Part shown: one piece after another, positions 56,163 to 64,000 of the stretch
How the letters are laid out: every line of letters starts with the position of its first letter
How positions within the stretch are numbered: position 1 is the first letter of the stretch
From: Xestospongia bergquistia
Lineage: Eukaryota > Porifera > Demospongiae > Haplosclerida > Petrosiidae
Reading direction: 5' to 3'
NCBI GenBank assembly: GCA_963965975.1
Contig: OZ014414.1
Coordinates: 868,001-932,000 of the forward strand
DNA: 64,000 nt
Position numbers and translations under genes: made by a program
The notes under the pieces: model-generated
Told to the model about the DNA's origin: nothing
Seen by the model: the letters and a program-made list of their open reading frames with translations, nothing else
Databases searched by the model: none

Positions 56163-56891
56163 ACTTGATCTCCTCCTCTATATTGAAGTAGTAGCTCATA
56201 TAATTGGCTACAAGTTTTCATATTTTGTACTCTCTTATCTTTCAAAGAATTAAAGTTCTTTTGTTTACCAGTTGCAACTACAATGTAATGTGTGACCAAG
56301 TCTGACAAAAGTACTGTCTTGTTGTGCAAAAAATTTCATTCATTCAAATTTTTTGTGTGGAAACTCCCTTTTGTCAGATGTCAGATTTGGTCACATATAT
56401 GTAATCTAAGTGGTCAAACACCACTAACTATCTTTCCTAGATATTTACCTGGTTTTGTTAGTTAATTGCTAGGTTTATTAATTATGTACTTCCTAAATTG
56501 TTATTCTGGATTTGTTACTAAATTAGTTGTACCCCACAAGCAATAGGAACTGTATTATTAAAATATTAGCAACTTCATCCGTCTTTGTATCTTGAGTGAC
56601 TTGACTAAGTCTTGAAATTATTAATTATAATATCTGTTCGCTTTCTCAAAACATGTTTATTTGAACTTGGTCAAAGACAAGGAGTAATCTATCTACATAG
56701 TGACACTTGTGGCAACAATGTTAGTTGTTTCAGGAACAAAATGTTTCAGATGTTATTCAAATTATGTTAAAACATCTACGAACTCAATGGCTATGTCATT
56801 AGGCTAATTGCTTAGTAATATTCATAGTAGTAGTAAGCTGATCCACCCACTGGCCCAGAGTTTAAGGGTGGTGATCTTGAAGGATTTTGTC
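56163..56891. other. Intergenic between peroxiredoxin and FEM1-like gene A
   Basis: AT-rich spacer with one small inverted-repeat element (56290-56398). Nothing else recognised. Confidence 0.5.
56290..56398. mobile_element. Small MITE-like element with TGTGACC ends
   Basis: Left arm GTGTGACCAAGTCTGACAAA and right arm CTTTTGTC...GTCAGATTTGGTCACA are inverted copies. The flanks carry ATGTAAT on both sides (56283-56289 and 56399-56405), a candidate 7-base target duplication. The terminal TGTGACC is also that of the larger element at 29990-30225. Confidence 0.6.
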
Positions 56892-59015
56892 ATGGTTTCT
56901 CGTCTTTCTAGTAAACTCAAAAGAAATACTTTAAGTGCCAAACAACCTACCCAAGAGTGGTTGATGTTGCCAGATGAAGTAAGAGATTGGAGACACAAAC
57001 TTTCTGGCTTACACATATATTATCAAGACGAAGATGACTTTATCAAGTCATTACAAAGGTACACTCAAGACAAGGGAGTACATATTGGTCCCAATACCTT
57101 TTCAAGTGGATTAATATTAGTGGTGCATATAGCATGTGGACAAGGAAGAGTGCATATTGTAAGGTATTTCATTGATCACCATATTACCCATTTCGATATA
57201 AACCAACTAATTCTTCATCATCCAAGTGCTCATAAGTACTATCCACCTTCTTCACTTAGAAGAATGAGTGATCTTACACCTTTTGATAGAGTTCAACATA
57301 GCAAAAATGCACTTCTTCATGTAGCTTGCAAATCAGGTTCAAAGAAGATTGTTGATCTTTTATTAGTTAATAATGCTATTGTTGATCCTATTGATTGCTG
57401 TGGTAAAACACCTTTCTTGATAGCAGTTGAAAACTATCACACTAAAATTGTTACAGCTCTCGTAAAAGCTGGTGCTAATATACACCATCAAGACAAAGAC
57501 GGAAAGAATGCACTTATGTATGCCATCTCTTCTAATGAACGTCAATCTGATTTATTTAATCTTTTGATTAAACATGGTGTTGATCCCAATATAGGAGACA
57601 AATACAGTTGTTCCTTGTTGCATAATGCTATTAACAGGACAACGACACTTGATGGAAGTGCAGTCAGTGGAGTTTTAAAAGCTGGTATATCTCCATTGAT
57701 TTCATGCAGTAACTTAGTCCCTACCGCTTTGTTTTATTGCCATCCATTGATCAATTCCAGTGCTGCATACCTAATTATGTCACATTCTGATTGTCCAGAG
57801 AGCCATAAAATTGATTACAATTTAATTAAAGCTTGCTCTAAGTTACACAAGTATGTTCTGTCAGCAAATAACTCCGATATAGAATCATGTATAACTTTAA
57901 TTGAAACAGCTTTAAAATCTAGAGATGCCTCAAATATGCCTCCTTCATGTGAACCTATTAAAGCATATGGTAACTTCTTGGAAGTTTCTTCTTTTGAAGA
58001 ATTCCATGACAAATATTTGACAGTTGATAGTAGAGACCCTAGTATATATACTGATCATGAGATTCATTCAAAATTGATACTTCAATGTTTAATTATCTTA
58101 GAACGATGCTTGGGTTATGGAAATTCAATGTTGGTTACCTATTTGATTCAATATGGTGAATGGTTTTATAAGGTTACTAAGAATTTACCACAGGCTTTGT
58201 CACTTTGGTCACGAGCTGTTGAAATGCTTTACTCTGCTATTCAAGCTCGTCGATGGCCTGTAACGTCATTCGCTTACTCTGTTAATCTGGCCATACGAAC
58301 TTGCTACAATGTCCCATTTTACAAGGATGTATTACCATTTATATCTCTACCATTAGAAATACATCAACATTTCTTCACAATATGGAGTGATTTAATTGAA
58401 TGTCTTAGGTTGCTTGTTTTCATCTGCAAGACGGAAGAACACTCACATTATCTTGATAAAATGGAAGATCGTGACAGACCATGCATCCTTTATACTCTTT
58501 GTCAGCTTTTCGCTAATACAGTTGTTACAGTTGACTTTGCACAGCTTGGAAGAGAGCTTATACAAAAATGTCCTATCATCAATGGTAGCTTGGGTTGGCC
58601 TGCAAATATTATAAACGCTTATCTTGATGTAAGTCTAATGGATATTTCTTCCTCTGATGTCTTTGATGTTGATTCAAAGTTCTTTATCCAGTTGATGGAA
58701 TGGGGAGGTTCTGCTCATGTAAACGATGTCACCATAAATGGTCAACGAATACTGCAACAATGTTCACATTTACCTAAAGTGGTAGAAATTTTACAGTCCT
58801 ATGGAGCACATGATGATGCCATAGATGTGAGGGGTGACTGTTTCCATGGTGATGAGTCTCCATTTTCTCTTTACTGTCTATCTGCAAGAGCTATAGTTAA
58901 GGAAGACATATCTTACCAAAGTCTTAATCTTCCAAGTCATATTGTCAAGTTTATAAGCTTTCATGATCCAATTGAAGTAGAGCTGTGGCTTAACGAACAC
59001 CTATACCTTTTATAG
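56892..59015 (+). CDS. FEM1-like ankyrin-repeat protein A
   Basis: Single open exon; from the ATG at 56892 it gives 707 aa. I chose this start because MVSRLSSKLKR aligns with MSIVRLGSTLR of the neighbour at 61600; the longer open frame begins without an ATG. FEM1 proteins are substrate receptors of CUL2 ubiquitin ligases (family knowledge). Seen here: N-terminal ankyrin repeats (for example NALLHVACKSGSKKIVDLLL, KTPFLIAVENYHTKIVTALV, about residues 70-250), a middle TPR-like section (LIILERCLGYGNSMLVTYLI, then LSLWSRAVEML), a C-terminal ankyrin (LPKVVEILQSYGAHDDAID) and a final LYCLSARAIVKEDISYQSL, as in FEM1 C-termini. Repeats are diverged from vertebrate FEM1, so substrate choice is unknown. 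Convergent with gene B. Confidence 0.82.
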   Translation: MVSRLSSKLKRNTLSAKQPTQEWLMLPDEVRDWRHKLSGLHIYYQDEDDFIKSLQRYTQDKGVHIGPNTFSSGLILVVHIACGQGRVHIVRYFIDHHITHFDINQLILHHPSAHKYYPPSSLRRMSDLTPFDRVQHSKNALLHVACKSGSKKIVDLLLVNNAIVDPIDCCGKTPFLIAVENYHTKIVTALVKAGANIHHQDKDGKNALMYAISSNERQSDLFNLLIKHGVDPNIGDKYSCSLLHNAINRTTTLDGSAVSGVLKAGISPLISCSNLVPTALFYCHPLINSSAAYLIMSHSDCPESHKIDYNLIKACSKLHKYVLSANNSDIESCITLIETALKSRDASNMPPSCEPIKAYGNFLEVSSFEEFHDKYLTVDSRDPSIYTDHEIHSKLILQCLIILERCLGYGNSMLVTYLIQYGEWFYKVTKNLPQALSLWSRAVEMLYSAIQARRWPVTSFAYSVNLAIRTCYNVPFYKDVLPFISLPLEIHQHFFTIWSDLIECLRLLVFICKTEEHSHYLDKMEDRDRPCILYTLCQLFANTVVTVDFAQLGRELIQKCPIINGSLGWPANIINAYLDVSLMDISSSDVFDVDSKFFIQLMEWGGSAHVNDVTINGQRILQQCSHLPKVVEILQSYGAHDDAIDVRGDCFHGDESPFSLYCLSARAIVKEDISYQSLNLPSHIVKFISFHDPIEVELWLNEHLYLL

Positions 59016-59407
59016 GAACGATTACAAAACCTATTTTAATAATCTTGTTGTAATATCAAGTATTTCTGTGATAATATAGTACATTTTTATTTTTAAAAAT
59101 ATTTTTAAATGAAATTACCACACTGGTTATATAAGCAGAGTTGAAATATCTGTTTACCAGACTAAATGATGACTTGGAATGGATAATGGTCAGTCTCGCA
59201 TTGCCAGCCCCTTCCCTCTAACAAGAGACTAGATAATAGTATAAACAAGTATATACAATGTTCGTTCACATATGCTATATATTGAACTCAAATATGTTCA
59301 CTCTTTCCATGAATATATTTGTATTTTGGTGGACAACAATTTCATGTAAAACACCAATGCTTTCAATTTCACAATCATCATAAAAAACATTAAAAAATGT
59401 AAAAAGT
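59016..59407. other. Spacer between convergent FEM1-like genes
   Basis: 392 AT-rich bases shared by the 3' ends of both genes; no gene seen. Confidence 0.5.
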
Positions 59408-61600
59408 TCAATCTGTATCAAATACAAACTCAAGTTCACCTCTAAGTATTGCTTCTTGTGCTTTGTTATCATGTAAGGAAATAAACCGTTTCAAAATTGG
59501 AGGAATTATTGAGAGTCCAGCATAGGGTACATCTGAGCCGGCAATGACACGAGCAGAGAGACATTTTAGAGCTTCAGGCTTGGCCCATGTGTCAGGAAAA
59601 AGATCAGGACGTCTCATGTTAACATCTTTAATAGCAGATCGTCCACTAGAATCTACAGCATCTAAATGTGCACCATAATCTAACAACAAAGTTATGACTT
59701 CTGTTTGGTATGTCAAATGTAATGGTCGCATACCTAATGGACCGACGCCATTCACCATCCAGTGACCATTCTTTTCGAAGATAATCTGAAGAATATTTTC
59801 AGGATGTTTTATAGCATCAGATTTTAGGATAATGTGAACAAGTGTGGATGGTAAACCATTTGTATCAATAATGATCTTGGGACTTTTTTCAATCAGAAGC
59901 TCAATAAGACCCTCGATATCGAGTCCGTTGGGTCTTAAAGTCAAAAAGCCATCAAGTGCTTCCAGTAACACCTTCATACCAGAATAGAAGGATTTCCGTG
60001 AAATGATATGAGTGTGGCGAGTCTTACACAAGTCAATGCTAACACATACACATTTTATTAGATTATTAATTATGGGAGTGAGGTAGTTTTGACAGAGATG
60101 CTCTCCAAATAGAATTACTCTTGGTTCTCTTGTTTCATATTCTGTTGACCAGACTTCTAATTGAGTCAGGAAGACAAGTTGAACACCGTTTAGTATTTGA
60201 TTTAGTAAAAATACAGAAATAGATGTTCTATTCTGAATTTGGTGACACAGCATATATGATCCACGCAACCATAAGGATAGCCCTTCTTTGTAACGAGAAT
60301 TAGGGGTAGATTCATGAATTAGCCATTGTCCAATTAAGAACAGAGAATATATAAGTGTAGGGTCCCCGTAACCAAGACAACGTTCCCTGATTAGAAGTGC
60401 CTGGTATGCGAGATAAAGTTGAATCTCAAAAGTTTGATTTGGAGATGGATTTGCATTAATGGTGTCTAAGTCATGGATGCTTGTCAGTTCTGAGACTCCA
60501 TTATATTCTTCAATAGGTTCCATGACAAGAGGAGGAAGCTGAAACAATGCTCTCTTATTTAATGCATTGCTAAGTGATTTTATGCATGATGTCAGAAAAC
60601 TTGACAAGCCTTTGTGGTTGGTGTGCTTAATGTGAGCAAGAAAATTGAATGAACCTTGAAGAAGAAACATATCAACAATTTGTTTCTGTGTAGTGTACTG
60701 TAATGAACTAAATATTTTAAAGAGATCATGATGTTGTGCTACATGTTGAAAATCTGCCTGTTCAATGTTTTTTTGGTCAATTAAATATGCGGGGAATGGA
60801 ATATCAGAGCTTCTTTCTAAATGATCCAAAGCACCACAAGCTATTAGAGCATTAACACTCCCTGGGGTACCCTCTGCTACTGCAATATGCAAAGCAGTGT
60901 ACCCAAGATGATCAGTAAGAGATAGGTCTGCGTTCAGTTTAGTGAGTTGACTTATAAAACTAATCATAGAGGGTATTCTAGCTGCATGCATCAAAGGTGT
61001 TCGTCCTTCATTGTCTTGGCAATTAAGACTAGCCCTGTGTTCAAGAAGGAAAGAAACACTGCTTTGCTTTCTTTCTTCAATAGCAACTGTAAGTGGTGTT
61101 TTTGAACAGCAATTTGGTATATTCACTAACGAACCATTTGTTACTAAAGCTTTCAGTATTTCAACATTATTGCTAGACACAGCTGCATGGACCAGTGTTT
61201 CTCTCTGATGTAATGCCCTATCATCTGACGACATTCCATTAGGGTTACTCCTAGGGAAATACCTAAATGTTGAAGGATGAAAAAGGATAAGCTCGTTAAT
61301 ATCAAAACAATTTTTATAACTAATTAAAAAGACAGCCAGACTTGATGATCCAAACTGACATGCTAGATGAAGGACTGTCATAAGTCCAGACTTAAAAGTT
61401 TGTTCTCCAATGAACAGTTTATTTTTGGTCAAGTGTTTCAACAAATCTTTATACACTGTTCCTTCTTTTTTCTCATTAGCAACTCTACCACGCCATTCTT
61501 TGACATCAGAAGGAGTCAGGATCCACTCTGAACTGTCAGAAGTATTTCGGGAAGCTGTTCGAAGAGTACTACCTAATCTTACTATAGACATTTCAGTCAT
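59408..61600 (-). CDS. FEM1-like ankyrin-repeat protein B
   Basis: Single open exon, 730 aa, tail-to-tail paralogue of gene A. MTEMSIVRLGSTLR start; a second Met at residue 4 is also possible. Ankyrin repeats at about residues 65-275 (TLVHAAVSSNNVEILKALV, KTPLTVAIEERKQSSVSFLL, YTALHIAVAEGTPGSVNALI), the central ALLIRERCLGYGDPTLIYSL and GLSLWLRGSYML section matching gene A, a C-terminal ankyrin (VITLLLDYGAHLDAVDSSG) and the FEM1-type ending KCLSARVIAGSDVPYAGL. The two share architecture but are well diverged, so this is an old duplication or an inverted pair from one. Both lack introns while most neighbouring genes have many. Confidence 0.82.
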   Translation of the reverse strand: MTEMSIVRLGSTLRTASRNTSDSSEWILTPSDVKEWRGRVANEKKEGTVYKDLLKHLTKNKLFIGEQTFKSGLMTVLHLACQFGSSSLAVFLISYKNCFDINELILFHPSTFRYFPRSNPNGMSSDDRALHQRETLVHAAVSSNNVEILKALVTNGSLVNIPNCCSKTPLTVAIEERKQSSVSFLLEHRASLNCQDNEGRTPLMHAARIPSMISFISQLTKLNADLSLTDHLGYTALHIAVAEGTPGSVNALIACGALDHLERSSDIPFPAYLIDQKNIEQADFQHVAQHHDLFKIFSSLQYTTQKQIVDMFLLQGSFNFLAHIKHTNHKGLSSFLTSCIKSLSNALNKRALFQLPPLVMEPIEEYNGVSELTSIHDLDTINANPSPNQTFEIQLYLAYQALLIRERCLGYGDPTLIYSLFLIGQWLIHESTPNSRYKEGLSLWLRGSYMLCHQIQNRTSISVFLLNQILNGVQLVFLTQLEVWSTEYETREPRVILFGEHLCQNYLTPIINNLIKCVCVSIDLCKTRHTHIISRKSFYSGMKVLLEALDGFLTLRPNGLDIEGLIELLIEKSPKIIIDTNGLPSTLVHIILKSDAIKHPENILQIIFEKNGHWMVNGVGPLGMRPLHLTYQTEVITLLLDYGAHLDAVDSSGRSAIKDVNMRRPDLFPDTWAKPEALKCLSARVIAGSDVPYAGLSIIPPILKRFISLHDNKAQEAILRGELEFVFDTD

Positions 61601-61827
61601 GAGTTACTGAGGGGAGTGACTTAAATTACTGACATTCCAATGTTATGAGGCTTTAGCAAAGTATTGGATCAGATGTTAGCTACGTTGTTGCCACCAAATA
61701 TCATTTTTATTTCTTACTTCTCACAGTACTACCTATAATGATGATATACAGTGCTTTGTTTTCAATAAAAAATGCTCAATAAGCCAAGCTTGTATAAAGC
61801 TTGTTACAAAAGAAGAGTGATATGATC

Positions 61828-61862
<35 letters not shown>

Positions 61863-62201
61863 ATCGATTTGACAGACACTCACGTGTCTTCAGGCTGTGC
61901 AAAACTATTAATGTAGATAAAGAGAAATCTGATAGCTTGTAACCTTCAATTAAGAAATAGTTATATTAAGGCATCAACTTATTGCTGTGAAGTCATGAGC
62001 AGCTCCACCCCTCATTTGCAGAGTTTTAACAACATTCATAGCACGTTTGTGTGTGGCTATTGTCTAAATTATTATTTTTAAAGTCTTCACATATGAAAAG
62101 TACAAACTGTACAAGTTCAAGATGAAAGATTAGTTGCTACTGGAAGATTTATGAAGTTGTTGAATCAGTGAAAAAGTATATTTGGAAATAAGAACATGTC
62201 T
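61601..62201. other. Intergenic with (AT)n run
   Basis: Upstream region of FEM1-like gene B and 3' flank of the YccV-like gene. A (TA)n microsatellite lies at about 61831-61859. No gene recognised. Confidence 0.5.
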
Positions 62202-63399
62202 CTAGTTGTCGTCAGGGTAACGATCTCTTAGCCAAGGCTTAGGATAGTATTTATTATCAGAAATGGAATACAGATCGAAATATTTGCTTAACTTTGGAGA
62301 TCTTACCTATTAAATGTAAAAATACAGTTGTAATTTGACAACATCTTTGAGTAATTATGAATACCTTTGTCGTACTGTCTAAAATTAAATGTGACTGCGG
62401 AAGATAATAAAAAATACCTTTATCTTTTGATTCTGCTAGAATAAGATAGTGAGGTTGGTTAAGAAGGTGCTATATAAAGTAAAAAAAATAACTAAAGTAC
62501 ACATTAAAAATGAAAAAAAAGATTAAATACAATTAACCTTACATTATATATATTTAATAACACACATACATACCTCCTTGCCACTATGCAGATAGCCATG
62601 TTTAGCTGCCCATTTTTCAGGAGCCTATACAACAAGTTGTAAAATGACCTGCCCATCGATATATGTATTATTTATTACCTTACAATTGACATCCCAGCCA
62701 ATAATGACACCATGATATCCGTCAAGGGTGTGTCTAACTACATCTCCTACTTTAAAGGTTACACTTGAAGGACGGGGTGTTCTAGGTTTAGCGGAACGTG
62801 CAAAGTAAACATGTTCTTCATTATATTTTTCAACTTCTTTAGCAAAAGATGTGTCATCATTAAGTGCATAGCGATTTGCTAATGGAATAAAGAGCAATGA
62901 TAAAAATAAAGGAGACAGAATAATTTGTTTTATTATCTAAAAGTGAAAGTGAAAGGTATGAAACATGTAAATGAATATATAGGCATAAATTAAAAATATA
63001 CCTCCTGGCTGATGTGGGGAACCTGGTTGATTTTGAGTGGCCATTGACTTAGACATTGAATTACTTTTGTCATTGGATGGGTGGCTACCTTTTTGAGAGA
63101 GAGAGAGAGAGAGAGAGAAGTGCAGTGATAACTTTAGTTAACAGGTACCTGTTGCTATTTTATTAGTTCCAGTTTTTGTTAACTCTGAATTCTCATCATA
63201 ATCTTCATCACTTTCCACAGCCGTCACTTTAATACCTGTTCTAGTATCTTTTAAAACCAACTTTCGAATCTTTGATTGCTTTTTTTTTTTCTTTGGAATA
63301 TATGGTACAACAAAAAGTTCTTTAAAATGTTCATATGTTGTATAGTAAAGTAAAGTTGATTGTATGTTGTTATAAGCAGTATCAGCTGAGTCACCAAAA
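62202..63399 (-). CDS. HspQ/YccV-like domain protein (3' part, at least 6 exons)
   Basis: Exons read right to left: 63399-63149, 63088-63002, 62878-62680, 62624-62574, 62469-62365, 62306-62202; the frames join. The N-terminal visible part includes YNNIQSTLLYYTTYEHFKEL and a Lys-rich PKKKKKQSKIRK, possibly a nuclear signal, then acidic and Ser/Gln-rich segments. The C-terminal part matches the YccV/HspQ (hemimethylated DNA-binding) fold: FKVGDVVRHTLDGYHGVIIG WD, then HYLILAES-like and YYLPQSHLIL, then LSKYFDLYSI. The same fold is found in bacterial HspQ and at the end of FBXO21, but no F-box is visible. The start codon was not found; more exons may lie to the right, beyond 63400 or outside the window. 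Function uncertain. Confidence 0.68.
63091..63118. repeat. (GA)n microsatellite in intron
   Basis: Short GA run in the intron between exons 63149-63399 and 63002-63088, forming the pyrimidine tract on the minus strand. Confidence 0.8.
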
Positions 63400-63837
63400 C
63401 TACATTACAACATAAAATAATAATAATAAAGAATGACATAGTTGTATACAAAGGATTTATCCATTCCTTTTCTCACTGTCCATCCATCATTCTATCTATC
63501 AATCTGTTTGTCTGTCTGTTCATTCATTAAATCCTTTATCTGTCCATTACAATAGATCAGTCAATGACATTAAGGAATGTCCATTCTCAGGCATTTAAAA
63601 AGAATATTCCACTTTTATAAAATTTAATAAGAAGAAACAACGTTAAGGTTGAATGGAACATTTTAAAGTTATGGTACATTCAGAAAGATCCTAATCACAA
63701 TTAATAAAGACATTAGTCCAAACATATATCATTCCTTTTTTTCTTAGGAGAGGTACTCTTTTTATTATTTTACTCATTTATAATCAAATTATTTTGTATT
63801 TAATATATGCATTGTTTATACAAGTGCATTATACTCC
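63400..63837. other. Non-coding right edge
   Basis: AT-rich with a low-complexity CCATCCAT/CTGTCTGT stretch (about 63478-63545). No exon of the YccV-like gene could be supported here. Confidence 0.4.
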
Positions 63838-64000
63838 TTGCCTGTTTATTGTAATTGCTTCAACATTAGTTTGTTTTTAACTCGTCTATTTTTCTACTGA
63901 TCTGTTTATTTATTGTGATCATTTTCTTCAACATTACTTTCTACAATTAACTTGTTTATTTTTCTACTCATTTGAGGTTGTTTATTCATTGCAATTGTTC
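63838..64000. repeat. Degenerate tandem repeat, unit about 65-70 bases, cut by the window end
   Basis: Units share the order CTGTTTATT...GTAATTG/GTGATCA...TTCAACATTA...TTGTTTTTAACTC or AACTTGTTTATT...TTTTTCTACT. Two full units and the start of a third (GTTGTTTATTCATTGCAATT) are visible. Confidence 0.65.

Noticed and set aside
63251-63451. Minus-strand 66-aa open frame
   Set aside because: It is out of frame with the YccV-like exon at 63149-63399 that covers most of it.
1-64000. CRISPR arrays, operons, tRNA or rRNA genes
   Set aside because: Repeats are microsatellites, segmental duplications or MITE-like; spliced genes show a nuclear animal genome; no tRNA cloverleaf or rRNA sequence was recognised by eye.

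Overview
The window is animal nuclear DNA: AT-rich, with short introns (often 45-100 bp), intergenic gaps usually under 1 kb, and metazoan-type genes (integrin beta, afadin). Compact genes, tiny introns and low GC suggest an early-branching animal, most likely a demosponge of the Amphimedon type. That placement is inference; no rRNA or mitochondrial marker is present.

Layout. (1) 467-9780: three intact intronless integrin beta genes (the first on minus, head-to-head with the second) and a scrambled beta relic. (2) 10014-22238, minus: an afadin/canoe orthologue reconstructed as 18 exons with RA-RA-FHA-DIL-PDZ-coiled-coil order. (3) 22645-25672, plus: two small related genes of unknown function. 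(4) 26581-50660: a tandem array of five intact intronless integrin beta genes plus broken copies, made of repeated units of about 4.5-5 kb that include promoter and 3' flanks. (5) 51457-56162: malonyl-CoA decarboxylase (minus, 11 exons) and a secreted peroxiredoxin-4-like gene (plus, 8 exons) sharing a 76-bp divergent promoter. (6) 56892-61600: two convergent, single-exon FEM1-like ankyrin genes. (7) 62202-63399, minus: the 3' part of a gene with an HspQ/YccV-like domain.

The eight intact beta genes keep signal peptide, PSI, beta-A domain with DxSxS MIDAS, cysteine-rich I-EGF modules, beta-tail domain, one transmembrane helix and a short tail. They differ where ligand choice and intracellular coupling are set: the specificity-determining loop (with or without its Cys pair, and different lengths), the ADMIDAS aspartate, and the cytoplasmic tail (canonical NPxY plus NxxY, NPxY only, or none). 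Copies are mosaics of one another, which suggests gene conversion. The locus therefore looks like an expanding, diversifying adhesion-receptor cluster. Afadin, a junction-actin scaffold, lies inside it. No integrin alpha gene is present.

Exon boundaries were read by eye from GT/AG (one GC/AG) sites, reading frame and family similarity; they are predictions.
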